A DNA stretch of 64,000 bases from a bacterium (GTDB lineage: Bacteria; T1Sed10-126), in NCBI GenBank assembly GCA_003554945.1, contig PWHN01000057.1:33804-97803 (forward strand). The letters run 5' to 3'. The translations under genes were made by a program, and so were the position numbers. The notes under the pieces are model-generated. The model had not been told where the DNA came from. It worked only from the letters and a program-made list of their open reading frames with translations, and did no database searches. Of the stretch, positions 1 through 8,644 are shown piece by piece (the first letter of the stretch is position 1; each line of letters begins with the position of its first letter).

Positions 1-39
1 CTTGCTGCTTATTTACATTTCTAACTTTTTTTACAGAAC

Positions 40-215
40 CAACCGATTCCCGTCATTGAGAGAACGACTAACGTCCCAAAACTTGACCCGCAAGACATTT
101 TTACCCCCCCTTTGTCTTTCCCCTCTTCAAGGGTGGAAAGGAAAGGGGGGATGGTCTTGAACTAAAGATTGTCATTGCGGGCTCCAACCCGCAATCCATT
201 TTTACGGGTTTGAAT
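40..215. repeat. Composite intergenic repeat downstream of the fumarase genes
   Basis: The first 285 bases hold no gene. Two dispersed modules are visible. Around 60-150 a block with ACGTCCCA, CTTGACCCGC, CCCCCTTTGTCTTTCCCC and TCAAGGG recurs in the same order near 31040-31130. At 171-197 an inverted repeat GTCATTGCGGG...CCCGCAATCC belongs to a family with relatives near 24240, 46490 and 47235. These could act as 3' structures for the fumarase transcript, but no uridine run marks a terminator. Confidence 0.6.
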
Positions 216-285
216 GATAAACACGTCAACTTCAAGATGGATCCCGGCTCGCGCTCCCTTCGGTCGCTTGGCCGGAATGACGGAG

Positions 286-816
286 TTAGGTTTTGTGTTT
301 TGCATCAATCGTTACAATTAATGGTCCAAACTTGTTCATTTCAAAAACCCAGACCGCTTCTGCCATCCCCAACTCCTCTAACCAGTAGACATCTGTAACA
401 CGCTCTATTGCCTCCGCGGCTGCAACAGCCGCTCCGCCGGGAAATTGTGCATATATGCATCCGCATCTTTTCATGGCCTCGGCCGTCCCCTGCCCCATAC
501 CTCCCTTGCCAATTAATACTCGTGGCGTGTATCGATTTATAAAATCAGGCGCGAAAGGCTCCATCCGCATACTGGTCGTCGGCCCGGCGGCCAGAACTTT
601 CCACTCGCCGGCACTGCCGGCAATAAGTGGACCGCAGTGAAAAATTGCACCGCCAACTATTCTTTGTTTCAACTCGGCAGGGACTTCCGCTTCTGCATTC
701 AATATATTATTATGGGCAGCATCACGAGCCGTAACTACGGTACCGGTCAAATATATCTCATTTCCGACTTTTAGCTTACGAACCTCCTCTTCCGTCATCG
801 GCAGTTCAAATTCCAT
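286..816 (-). CDS. Class I fumarate hydratase, C-terminal (beta) subunit
   Basis: Second subunit of the two-subunit, iron-sulfur class I fumarase (or the closely related L-tartrate dehydratase beta chain), which hydrates fumarate to malate in the cytoplasm. The 176-residue length is typical for the stand-alone beta domain. Family motifs are TARDAAH (29-35), HCGPL (60-64), GPTTS (78-82) and GKGGM (103-107). The ATG overlaps the alpha-subunit stop (TAATG), so the two are translationally coupled. Fumarase is favoured over tartrate dehydratase because of the methylmalonyl-CoA-type decarboxylase nearby; sequence alone cannot fully separate them. Confidence 0.9.
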   Translation of the reverse strand: MEFELPMTEEEVRKLKVGNEIYLTGTVVTARDAAHNNILNAEAEVPAELKQRIVGGAIFHCGPLIAGSAGEWKVLAAGPTTSMRMEPFAPDFINRYTPRVLIGKGGMGQGTAEAMKRCGCIYAQFPGGAAVAAAEAIERVTDVYWLEELGMAEAVWVFEMNKFGPLIVTIDAKHKT

Positions 817-1697
817 TAGAGCCGCACCAGCCTCCAGGAGCCTTTTGGATCAAACTCAATCACAGAGTATCTATGGGCCCAGCACTGTATAACGATACCG
901 ACGGGAAATGAAGCCGGATGGCGGGCGGACAGATTTAGATGCACCGCCAGCGCGGTCGGCTCACCGCCCAGTCCCATCGGCCCGGCTCCCCGGGCATTAA
1001 TTGCCTCCAGTATCTCTGCTTCTATCTCCGCCGCTTCAGGATCCGGATTTGGCTCGCCGATTGGCCTGAACAGACTTTTTTTAGCCTGTTTCAATGCAGA
1101 ATCAGCGCTCCCGCCAACAGCAACGCCAACCAGCACCGGTGGACAGGGCTGGCCGCCGGCGGCCACTACATGCTCTACGACGACATCTTTAACAACATTC
1201 AGACCGGTAGACGGGGCAAGCATTTTCAAAGCACAGTGATTTTCCGCACCTCCACCTTTGGGAAATATATAAATTTTACAGCTATCCCCGGCCTCAAGCT
1301 CCCAATCAACCAGAGGCATCTGCGGACCGCTGTTGTCCCCGTAGTTCTTCCCATTCAGTGGGTTAACCGTGTTTGGTCGCAGAGGGACTGCACGAGTGGC
1401 CGTTGCTACTGCCTCTTTTATCGCTGGATATATCTCTTCCTGAGCGGGGAAATCATGTCCTGCTTCAACAAAAAATGCCAGCAGACCGGTATCCTGACAG
1501 AGCGGCAGCTGTTTCTCTTCTGCCAGTTCTATATTCTTTAAAATTGTCTGCAATTGAGTTAAAGCCGCGCCCGTGGCTGTTTTGGCCGCTTCTCGCAGAC
1601 GCTCAGTAACAGCAGGTGGCAGGGTGGTTACGGCAGACTTTATCCCCGCTACCAGTCCCGCTTCCATCTCTTCGCGTATCACAGAAGAATTATTCAC
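816..1697 (-). CDS. Class I fumarate hydratase, N-terminal (alpha) subunit
   Basis: Catalytic Fe-S subunit of class I fumarase, 293 residues. CQDTG (Cys67), GGQPCPP (Cys185) and VIQCWAHR (Cys272) supply the three expected [4Fe-4S] cysteines. RPNTVNPL (107-114), KGGGAEN (147-153) and GAGPMGLGG are further family signatures. The start is GTG, overlapping the upstream sulfotransferase stop as GTGA; no ATG fits better. It is the fourth gene of a tightly packed minus-strand operon and is coupled to the beta subunit. Likely role: reversible fumarate/malate step in a reductive or propionate-type pathway. The oxygen-labile class I enzyme fits an anaerobe. Confidence 0.92.
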   Translation of the reverse strand: MNNSSVIREEMEAGLVAGIKSAVTTLPPAVTERLREAAKTATGAALTQLQTILKNIELAEEKQLPLCQDTGLLAFFVEAGHDFPAQEEIYPAIKEAVATATRAVPLRPNTVNPLNGKNYGDNSGPQMPLVDWELEAGDSCKIYIFPKGGGAENHCALKMLAPSTGLNVVKDVVVEHVVAAGGQPCPPVLVGVAVGGSADSALKQAKKSLFRPIGEPNPDPEAAEIEAEILEAINARGAGPMGLGGEPTALAVHLNLSARHPASFPVGIVIQCWAHRYSVIEFDPKGSWRLVRL

Positions 1698-2662
1698 CCG
1701 GCACCGTTCAACCAGTGGCTAAAGTCACGATCCAGCAGATTGCTCAGCCGCTCAACTTCTGGTTTAGTCTGCTCATTCAACTTTTGCCGCAGCTCACGAG
1801 AAAGTGGCGGCCGGGAAAATGTCTCTACCACTGCCGGTTCAATACTGCGCCACGCCTCCATGCAGGTGCGAACCGGCACAAGATCACGAATATTTTGTTT
1901 GGTATCACCGGAAAGCTTCTGAATTAACTCCTGCACAAACTTGCTCTTAAAACGGCCGTTGGAATTATATTTCTTAAAATTAACTCTGTCCGCAAAGTCA
2001 AGTTCAAGAAAATTCAGGATCCGACAGTAAACTTCCTCCACATCCTGCTTCATCTCGTCAAGCGTTACTACCAGCACGTTCTCACGTCCAAATTCTCTAA
2101 AATAACGCTGTATCTGATCTGTGTAACGATAAACTTGAGTATATAAAAGACCGTCAGGAAAATAAGCAGCCTCAGGGACATGACGTCCTTCTTGCCGTTC
2201 AGGGACAAGCTCAAGAGCCCGCTCAAAATCTTTCTCTGTTTCATTTCCAAGAAAAAGATACTGACTGTGCAGCGAATACATGGCCTCTGGTATACTACGA
2301 AGCATTATTATAATTTTAGCGTCGGGAGAAAAAGACTTTATCTCCCGGGCCGCCACTCGTGAGTAGAGATACCAGGTAGAAGCTTCACCAACACGCTTGT
2401 AATCTGATGAGCCTTCAAAGAAGGAGAGATACTCCATTAAATCACGGGTACGTAACTTGTGGTTGGTTAAATCCTTACAAAAATGCAGGGGCTCCTTGGG
2501 GATTGACATGAAGATATCCGGGTGCTGTTTTAAATAAAAATACATTGATGTGGTGCCACATTTTGGAGCGCCGACAATAAAAAAATTCGGCCGTTTTACC
2601 CCCTTTTCTTTTTGCAACGACACCAAATTAGTGACTCGCCCTGTCACCGGCATAAATATCAA
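1694..2662 (-). CDS. Sulfotransferase-domain protein
   Basis: PAPS-dependent sulfotransferase family, about 320 residues. The 5'-phosphosulfate loop is GAPKCGTTSMYFYL (31-44). The 3'-phosphate segment KIIIMLRSIPEAMYSLHSQY (Arg122, Ser130) is also present. Start choice: TTG at 2662 sits 4 nt after a GGAG; ATG at 2653 has a long spacer, so TTG is kept with doubt. The acceptor is unknown; this family modifies carbohydrates, lipids or exported polymers. It lies between an AI-2E transporter and fumarase with overlaps, an odd operon partner. A second, distinct sulfotransferase is at 17855-18517. Confidence 0.85.
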   Translation of the reverse strand: MIFMPVTGRVTNLVSLQKEKGVKRPNFFIVGAPKCGTTSMYFYLKQHPDIFMSIPKEPLHFCKDLTNHKLRTRDLMEYLSFFEGSSDYKRVGEASTWYLYSRVAAREIKSFSPDAKIIIMLRSIPEAMYSLHSQYLFLGNETEKDFERALELVPERQEGRHVPEAAYFPDGLLYTQVYRYTDQIQRYFREFGRENVLVVTLDEMKQDVEEVYCRILNFLELDFADRVNFKKYNSNGRFKSKFVQELIQKLSGDTKQNIRDLVPVRTCMEAWRSIEPAVVETFSRPPLSRELRQKLNEQTKPEVERLSNLLDRDFSHWLNGAG

Positions 2663-2671
2663 CTCGCTCCG

Positions 2672-3787
2672 TTAAGTTTCAAAACGATAGTTCTTTACGG
2701 CCCAGCTAAATTCGCTGATTATAACCCAGAGACTGGCTGCTACCGGGATTGCCAGGACCATGCCCAGCATGCCGGCGAGCTGGCCGCCGGCAATAATAAC
2801 TATCACCACAATTAACGGATGCATCGACATGCTCTGGGAAAAAGCGACTGGTTTGACCGCTATGTTATCAATAAGTTGGACAAGCAAAATTAGTAGCATT
2901 ACCATAATTACGGGAAGGGCCGAGCCGGTTTCAATTAATTGTACTATAATTGCCGGGAGGGCTCCCACTACAGGCCCAACATAGGGAACCACATTTGCCA
3001 GCCCCACAAATATTCCGATTGTAATCGCATAGGGCACATCGAGCAGCCAGAACCCCCCCGCGCTTAACAGAGCAATTACAACCGCTTCTATTGCAAGCCC
3101 CCGGACATACTCACCTATTTTTTGGTCGACTTTATTATATATCTGATAAATCATCTCAAAAAAAACGTTAGGCACTCCGCTCAAGAAAAAAGTTTCTATA
3201 GCCTGTTGATCGCGAACAATAAAAAAAGCAATAAACGGAATAACTACAACGTATACCGCAACGTGAGGTAATATTCTACCAATTGTTAGCAGAAGAAGAG
3301 TAAGCTGCTGCAGACCCCAGTCATAAGCATACGAAACCTGGTCATGGAATGTGCCCTCCGGTATAAAGCCAAGCGAACGTTCCAGCTCACTCAAATAGCC
3401 CATGATCCCCAGGACTTCTTCAATTTCTCCAGGTTCTTCTTCCTCGAGCAATTCTTCCATCTCCAGTTCTCCCAGCGTCCGCCGCAGGTTAATTGCCTGG
3501 TTGTAAATATGGGGAATAAAACCACCCAGCAGAGTTACAAGTATTAAAAATAAAACTACAAAGACAAGCGCCGTCGACGTATAACGAGAAAACCCACGAT
3601 GTTCAAGCGACTCGACCGGCGGGCGCAAAAGGTACGAAAACAGAACAGCTATGAATAGCATACTGACCAGATGATACAGCTCCGGAATAAAATAGAGGGT
3701 TACTGCAAAAATTATGAGAGGCAGAAAGTAATGAATCAGCGAGACAACAAGCCTGGGAGTTGGGGCCCATGACTTAGATTCACTCAT
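2672..3787 (-). CDS. AI-2E family transporter (PF01594-type membrane protein)
   Basis: Polytopic inner-membrane protein of 371 residues with the AI-2E transporter layout: paired N-terminal helices, a charged extramembrane segment, then closely spaced helices toward the C-terminus. The segment at about 120-150 is very acidic (LLEEEEPGEIEEV). Signature stretches include FVGLANVVPYVGPVVGALPA and the LVQLIDN region. Substrates vary across the family (autoinducer-2, Na+/H+ exchange or unknown), so no specific function is claimed. The start overlaps the end of the cNMP-domain gene by 8 nt. Confidence 0.88.
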   Translation of the reverse strand: MSESKSWAPTPRLVVSLIHYFLPLIIFAVTLYFIPELYHLVSMLFIAVLFSYLLRPPVESLEHRGFSRYTSTALVFVVLFLILVTLLGGFIPHIYNQAINLRRTLGELEMEELLEEEEPGEIEEVLGIMGYLSELERSLGFIPEGTFHDQVSYAYDWGLQQLTLLLLTIGRILPHVAVYVVVIPFIAFFIVRDQQAIETFFLSGVPNVFFEMIYQIYNKVDQKIGEYVRGLAIEAVVIALLSAGGFWLLDVPYAITIGIFVGLANVVPYVGPVVGALPAIIVQLIETGSALPVIMVMLLILLVQLIDNIAVKPVAFSQSMSMHPLIVVIVIIAGGQLAGMLGMVLAIPVAASLWVIISEFSWAVKNYRFET

Positions 3788-4385
3788 TGACTTCAGCCTC
3801 GCTATCCTGCTGATTTAGACGCAAATTTTCTTGCCGTATCTTCAAAAACTGCTGGCCTATGTGAGCAGTTAAGTTCCCATGTACTTTCAATCCGGCCGAG
3901 GGGTTACGGTAGACAAAACGTTCCAGTCCTTTTCTGAATAGAACCAGGGTCTTTGTTGAAGCACGAGTACGAGCATCATACATACGGCGATGTTCACAAC
4001 ATAAGGCTAGTTCCCCAAAGATATTTCCCGACTCGAGATAACTACCATCCATCTGCTTGACCGCCGGGCAACTTAACTCAACCCGGCCATTACAGATTAT
4101 ATACATTGCAGTCGCCGGATCTCCTTCGGAAAATATGCTCTCCCCTTTGGTAAACTGTCGCTCGTGCAGATAATCAGCAAGCGCCAGATATTGAGAGCTG
4201 CGCAACCCACTAAATACCTCGATATCGGACAGCAGGTCAATTAACTCCTGAGCCTCTGGATCTTCCGGTTCATGTATTTGCTCCCACCATTCAACTACCA
4301 TCCCGCGCAGATCACACCAGTAAAGCTTTATCTTTTCTTTTATGTCGTTGAGAATCTTCTTTCCCTCCTTTGTATAACCAGGCAT
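3780..4385 (-). CDS. Cyclic-nucleotide-binding-domain protein
   Basis: Stand-alone CRP-like cyclic-nucleotide sensor without a recognisable DNA-binding helix-turn-helix. The cNMP fold spans roughly residues 60-170 (EGDPATAMYIICNGRVEL, then a phosphate-cassette-like FGELAL followed by RMYDARTRAST). ATG at 4385 is chosen because GGGAGG lies 7 nt upstream, giving 201 residues. An upstream in-frame extension to 4448 would run through a 25-bp tandem duplication whose period is not a multiple of three, so that part is probably leader. First gene of the transporter-sulfotransferase-fumarase operon. Role unknown; it may tune the downstream transporter. Confidence 0.75.
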   Translation of the reverse strand: MPGYTKEGKKILNDIKEKIKLYWCDLRGMVVEWWEQIHEPEDPEAQELIDLLSDIEVFSGLRSSQYLALADYLHERQFTKGESIFSEGDPATAMYIICNGRVELSCPAVKQMDGSYLESGNIFGELALCCEHRRMYDARTRASTKTLVLFRKGLERFVYRNPSAGLKVHGNLTAHIGQQFLKIRQENLRLNQQDSEAEVNE

Positions 4386-4405
4386 AAAATATCCTCCCAT
4401 GTTTA

Positions 4406-4460
4406 CATCTTTAAGTCCGTCACGTATTTCCATCTTTAAGTCCGTCACGTATTTCCATCT
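4406..4460 (-). repeat. 25-bp tandem duplication in the leader of the cNMP gene
   Basis: The unit CATCTTTAAGTCCGTCACGT plus ATTTC occurs at 4406-4430 and 4431-4455 without a mismatch, followed by a third partial CATCT. It lies just upstream of the preferred start, inside the divergent spacer shared with the MscS gene. It may duplicate a protein-binding site or simply be a recent slippage event. Confidence 0.9.
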
Positions 4461-4643
4461 GAAACCCCGGTAACAATAGATTCCTGTTCTCGCAGAAATG
4501 ACAAAGTAGAGGGGCCTGAATTATTTTAACATATTACTTGTCTCAGTATAATATCCGACTTTCCCTTTCACGTCTCGAAAGTTATACTTAATTTCAAGAA
4601 ATGAGTCTACTTTAAATCAACATCTTACTGGAGGTATGTCCTG

Positions 4644-5555
4644 ATGTTTAATGCCCTTACTTCCGTGACGTATGAGACAGTTCTCATCCTGCTGCACGAT
4701 ATTATCAATTATCCGCTATTCAAGCTCCAGGACACTCCGATCACCCTGCTTGCCATTCTTTTGTTTGTGGCTGTTATCGCCGGCTCATACCTGATTTCAA
4801 TCTATATTCGCAAACTATACGATCGACGTCTTACAACTCGCTTTTCCTCCGGAATTGACTTCACAGTAAAGCGGCTAATACATTACACAGTTTTAATTAT
4901 TGGATTTTTGGTAGCTTTTGAAATCGCCGGCATCGACCTCTCCAGTCTTGCGATCATCGCCGGTTTCCTCAGTGTAGGTATTGGTTTCGGGCTTCAGAAT
5001 ATAACTTCTAACTTCATCAGCGGACTGATCCTTCTCTTTGAAAGACCAATCGAAGTCGGAGATACCGTAACTGTCGGTGACCAGCTCGGAACCGTTACCG
5101 GTATTAATCTTCGAGCAACGGAAGTCAACACCTGGGAGAATATCGACATTATCATCCCAAACTCCGCTTTTGTCGAGGATAACGTTATCAACTGGTCACA
5201 TGGCGAGGAATACATTCGGGTGAGCTGTCCGGTGGGGGTTGCTTACGGGGCCGACACTGAGAAAGTTCGGGATATTTTGTATGAAATCGCCCGTGAACAT
5301 CCAAAAGTATTAGATACTCCCGAGCCAAATGTACTTTTTCTTGAATTTGGCGACTCTTCCCTGGACTTCGAACTGCGTATATGGATTCGAACTCCCCGTC
5401 GCCGCAACTGGATAAAAAGTGAAATAAACTACGAAATCGACCAGCGGTTCCGTGAAGAAAATATCGAAATCCCCTTCCCGCAGAGAGACCTGCACCTGCG
5501 CAGCGCAACTGAACTCAGACTTAAGCAAGCCGATACCAATAGACAAGGAGATTAA
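4644..5555 (+). CDS. Small-conductance mechanosensitive channel (MscS family)
   Basis: Osmotic-downshift release channel, 303 residues. Three hydrophobic segments (about 5-25, 34-55, 78-105) precede the pore-lining helix, and the hallmark core GFGLQNITSNFISGLILLFE spans 114-133 with RPIEVGD after it. The C-terminal soluble vestibule follows (NSAFVEDNVINWS, then beta-rich region). GGAGG lies 9 nt before the ATG. Transcribed divergently from the cNMP operon and convergently with the PduS-like gene. Such channels are common in organisms facing osmotic swings. Confidence 0.92.
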   Translation: MFNALTSVTYETVLILLHDIINYPLFKLQDTPITLLAILLFVAVIAGSYLISIYIRKLYDRRLTTRFSSGIDFTVKRLIHYTVLIIGFLVAFEIAGIDLSSLAIIAGFLSVGIGFGLQNITSNFISGLILLFERPIEVGDTVTVGDQLGTVTGINLRATEVNTWENIDIIIPNSAFVEDNVINWSHGEEYIRVSCPVGVAYGADTEKVRDILYEIAREHPKVLDTPEPNVLFLEFGDSSLDFELRIWIRTPRRRNWIKSEINYEIDQRFREENIEIPFPQRDLHLRSATELRLKQADTNRQGD

Positions 5556-5571
5556 ACTAAACTCTCCCCCC

Positions 5572-6657
5572 TCATTTTTCGATTGTAATAAAATTCTCGG
5601 CGACTGCAGTAACGCCTCCGCTGATTGAGGCGTGCTGATAGTTGCTTATCCCTTCGGGAGCCGGTTCGGCGACAACGTCTCCCCTTTTTACCCGGTTGCC
5701 CGGTTCAACCACTGGCTGGCTCGGACTCACACCCCCCGCCAGCAGCGGATTGCTAATCAACGGTACTCGCACCTCATCTGGTTCCAACCACTTGGGTTCC
5801 GGGAAGTCTTCCGTTGGGGACCAGTCCCCAGCCGCCAGAGCATTAATTCTTTCCGGCTCTCTCTTCTCTCGATACTCTTCAACAAAATCTCTACCGGCAA
5901 TCATCAATCCGTTGGTTCGTTTGCTGACAACAGAGTCACTGAACGATCTCTCCACCTCACAGCACCAGCCCGGTCCACCATCCAATAATACCGGCTCTTC
6001 CAGATTGTTTAGATCCATATCTTCCGCGGCGTCCAGCAGATCAAACACGGGCGTACCTATCGGAACAACAAAATACCTGCCCGGCAACTCTGGGCCGTAT
6101 AACAAAACATGTTTACGGGTCACCGGTCTACCTTCTAACAAGGCTAACAGGATGTTATAGGTTGTTTCAGCGTTCTGCACGATCCAACCGTGATTGGTCG
6201 GCAAATCTCCCCCTACACGTTCACCGGCCACTGTCCAGAGCAGTGATGACTCCTGGCTGATCTCGTAACGGTCTCTGGTGTAGGCGAGAATTAGACCCTG
6301 CCGGTCCTCAACGTCCAGCGGCAGGTCAGCCGGAAAATATACATTTTCGGCCAGCAATTTTTCCAGCTCTTCAAACCATTTTTTACGATATTTTTCTTTA
6401 GTAGCCACCACAACTGAGTCAAAGACTTCAGTGGCCAGTTTACTGAGCCCTTTCTGGTAAAATTCAGCCTGAGACGAAATTAGCCAGCAATCGCCATAAA
6501 ATGGCGGTTCCCCCTCCTGGAGATTTACCATTAAGTTCTCAATTTCGTCGAGATTCTGCCACTTGACGTAGGTTGGAAATCCGGCCCCACCGGCACCGGC
6601 GACACCACACTTCCAGATCCGCTCCGCCAGGTCAGCTCTGGCCGGCAGTTCCGTCAT
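5572..6657 (-). CDS. PduS/RnfC-like flavoprotein-fold subunit lacking Fe-S motifs
   Basis: Cytosolic protein of 361 residues. The start CGVAGAGGAGFPTYVK (17-32) is the nucleotide/FMN-loop signature of the NADH-dehydrogenase 51-kDa/RnfC/PduS group. A central segment (NAETTYNILLALLEGRPV) and a SLBB-like part (LPGRYFVVPIGTPVFDLL) follow PduS order. A C-terminal barrel-sandwich-like piece (VEPGNRVKRGDVVAEP) resembles the RnfC N-terminal domain placed at the end. No CxxCxxC cluster-binding motif is present, whereas PduS and RnfC normally carry two [4Fe-4S] sites. It is the last gene after the Na+-decarboxylase subunits, implying a function in that pathway. Electron transfer from NADH is possible but unproven. 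Confidence 0.7.
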   Translation of the reverse strand: MTELPARADLAERIWKCGVAGAGGAGFPTYVKWQNLDEIENLMVNLQEGEPPFYGDCWLISSQAEFYQKGLSKLATEVFDSVVVATKEKYRKKWFEELEKLLAENVYFPADLPLDVEDRQGLILAYTRDRYEISQESSLLWTVAGERVGGDLPTNHGWIVQNAETTYNILLALLEGRPVTRKHVLLYGPELPGRYFVVPIGTPVFDLLDAAEDMDLNNLEEPVLLDGGPGWCCEVERSFSDSVVSKRTNGLMIAGRDFVEEYREKREPERINALAAGDWSPTEDFPEPKWLEPDEVRVPLISNPLLAGGVSPSQPVVEPGNRVKRGDVVAEPAPEGISNYQHASISGGVTAVAENFITIEK

Positions 6658-6706
6658 TAGTATCTCCTTTCAATTAACTAAAACTTTATTTCATTTGAAC
6701 TTTAGT

Positions 6707-7825
6707 TTAAAACCAGAGAGGAACCAACTGAATAAGCACCCCGGCGGCCAGGGCTGAACCGATTACTCCGGCGACATTGGCGCCCATAGCCACCATGATA
6801 AGCTGATTGGAGGGGTCTTCTTCCTGACCTACCTTGTGTGCAACACGGGCTGCCATGGGCACGGCACTAACCCCGGCGGCTCCAATAATAGGATTAACTT
6901 TCCCGCCGGTTACCCAGCACATAATCTTACCGAACACAAGTCCGCAGATAGTCGCAAAAATAAAGGCACAGACGCCGAGTAGTAAAATCCCCAGAGTTTC
7001 CCAGCGCCAGAAACGCTCCGCCGGCATTGAAGCCCCAACCGCCAGACCGAGCAGTAATGTTACAATGTCCATCAGATAATCCTGGGCCGCCCGGTTAAGC
7101 CGCTCAACCACCCCACAGACACGAATAAAATTACCGAGCATTAGCATACCTACGAGCGGCGCTGCGGTCGGAATTAAAAGGATAGTGATAACCATGCAGA
7201 CGGCTGGAAAAATAATTTTTACAGTGTTGTTAACCTTGACGCTGGTTCCCATCTTGATAGCTCTCTCTTTTTTAGTAGTTAACGCTTTTATAACCGGGGG
7301 CTGGATTAACGGAACAAGAGCCATGTAAGAATAAGCTGCAACGGCAATCGGTCCTACAAGATCACCGGCCAGCCTGTTAGCGGCAAAAATTGCCGTCGGT
7401 CCGTCAGCACCACCAATAATGCCAATCGCTGCCGCCTGGGCCGGTGTAAAACCCAGTAATATGGCGCCGAGCAGAGTCAAAAAGATGCCGGCCTGAGCGG
7501 CCATACCGAGCAGCATAGTATAAGGGGCCGAAAGCAGCGGAGTAAAGTCAGTCAACGCCCCCACACCAAGAAAAATCAACGGCGGTAAAATTTCATAACT
7601 TATCCCCAGCTTAAAGAAAGAAAGCAACCCGTCCTCGGCAAGTAAATCGGTCGCCGGCATATTTGCCAGCACAATACCAAATCCTATCGGCACGAGCAGC
7701 AGTGGCTCAAACTGCTTTTTTACCCCGAGATAGACGAGGATTAAACCGACTATGATCATTCCCGCCTGTCCAAGGGAAAAATACTCTATTCCGGTCAGAC
7801 CAATAATTTGTTGAATAGCTTCCAA
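6707..7825 (-). CDS. Na+-translocating decarboxylase, membrane beta subunit (OadB/MmdB/GcdB)
   Basis: Integral-membrane subunit that decarboxylates carboxybiotin and drives Na+ export. It has 372 residues with about nine to eleven hydrophobic helices. The conserved cytoplasmic/membrane motif GGADGPTAIF (138-147) carries the functionally essential Asp. The conserved C-terminal block GAAGVSAVPMAARVAHKVG followed by GANVAGVIGSALAAGVL is also present. It lies 7 nt downstream of the biotin-carrier gene. Substrate specificity is set by the alpha subunit upstream, so oxaloacetate, methylmalonyl-CoA and glutaconyl-CoA remain possible; methylmalonyl-CoA is favoured. Confidence 0.93.
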   Translation of the reverse strand: MEAIQQIIGLTGIEYFSLGQAGMIIVGLILVYLGVKKQFEPLLLVPIGFGIVLANMPATDLLAEDGLLSFFKLGISYEILPPLIFLGVGALTDFTPLLSAPYTMLLGMAAQAGIFLTLLGAILLGFTPAQAAAIGIIGGADGPTAIFAANRLAGDLVGPIAVAAYSYMALVPLIQPPVIKALTTKKERAIKMGTSVKVNNTVKIIFPAVCMVITILLIPTAAPLVGMLMLGNFIRVCGVVERLNRAAQDYLMDIVTLLLGLAVGASMPAERFWRWETLGILLLGVCAFIFATICGLVFGKIMCWVTGGKVNPIIGAAGVSAVPMAARVAHKVGQEEDPSNQLIMVAMGANVAGVIGSALAAGVLIQLVPLWF

Positions 7826-7832
7826 CTTATTT

Positions 7833-8246
7833 CTACTCCCCCTTGAAAGTAACTAATTTGTCTTCTTCTTCGACGCTCTCGCCTTCGTTTACGTAAACCT
7901 GATCTACAGTCCCAGCTTGAGGGGCAGGAATGACCGTTTCCAGTTTCATCGCCTCCAGCTTTACCAGATCGTCACCGGATTTTACACTATCTCCCACATT
8001 GACCATGACCTCCAATACCTTGCCCGAAAGCGGTGACAAAACTTCTCCTCCCTCAGCGACATTTGGCTCGCTCGCATCCTGGGCAACCGTCCCGCCCCCG
8101 GTTTGCTCACCTGAGCCCGATCCGGCTCCCTTGAGAAGCTTAAATCTCCAGCTTTTTTCGCCGATTCGTGCTTCGTAACCGTCACCGGCCCAATCAACTT
8201 CTATCTCAATTTTTTCGCCGTCTCGCTCAAATTCATATTTTGCCAT
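7833..8246 (-). CDS. Biotin carrier subunit of the Na+ decarboxylase (MmdC-like)
   Basis: 137-residue biotin carrier. The N-terminal 40 residues form a small beta domain (KYEFERDGEKIEIEV). A Gly/Ala/Ser-rich linker follows (40-68), then the biotinyl domain with EAMKLET, Lys101 being the biotinylation site, and the mirrored EGESVEEEDKLV half. It shuttles CO2 from the carboxyltransferase to the membrane beta subunit. A second, different biotin carrier lies at 10349-10786. Confidence 0.88.
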   Translation of the reverse strand: MAKYEFERDGEKIEIEVDWAGDGYEARIGEKSWRFKLLKGAGSGSGEQTGGGTVAQDASEPNVAEGGEVLSPLSGKVLEVMVNVGDSVKSGDDLVKLEAMKLETVIPAPQAGTVDQVYVNEGESVEEEDKLVTFKGE

Positions 8247-8345
8247 TCTATCAGTCCTGTTTCATCACCTACCGAAGCATATCCCCTCTCCCGGAAGAGC
8301 GGGGGAAGTAATTTTCGGAAAACTTCGCTAGATTGTGATCTTGTT

Positions 8346-8630
8346 TTACTTTAAATTTTTAGATCCTTTATTTAATCGCTCGCCCAGTTTAAGCTGACGG
8401 CGATGGTGTTCAACCGCCGCTGCAGCAAGCAGAGAGTCATCAGCTTCCTCGGCTTCTTTTTCTTCTTCCGATTCTTTAGCTGGTTCTTTTTCAACTGTAC
8501 CGGTAACCGCCGGAAAAAGCACACGCAAAATTAATACAGTAAATACTAACAACAAGAGGGAGGCGGCCACAACGCTAATTCCCACAACTGATACCAGCAG
8601 AGCCGTATTGAAAATTGTCCAATCAACCAC
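8346..8630 (-). CDS. Decarboxylase gamma/delta-type small membrane subunit (OadG-like)
   Basis: 94 residues: one N-terminal transmembrane helix (about 9-35, LLVSVVGISVVAASLLLLVFTVLILRV) followed by a Glu/Lys-rich cytoplasmic tail with an HHRRQLKL segment. This is the layout of OadG/MmdD, which assembles the peripheral carboxyltransferase onto the membrane subunit. The start is GTG, 14 nt after the carboxyltransferase stop, with GGTGA upstream. Identification rests on topology and gene position more than on residue identity. Confidence 0.75.
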   Translation of the reverse strand: MVDWTIFNTALLVSVVGISVVAASLLLLVFTVLILRVLFPAVTGTVEKEPAKESEEEKEAEEADDSLLAAAAVEHHRRQLKLGERLNKGSKNLK

Positions 8631-8644
8631 AAAAGGTCACCATG

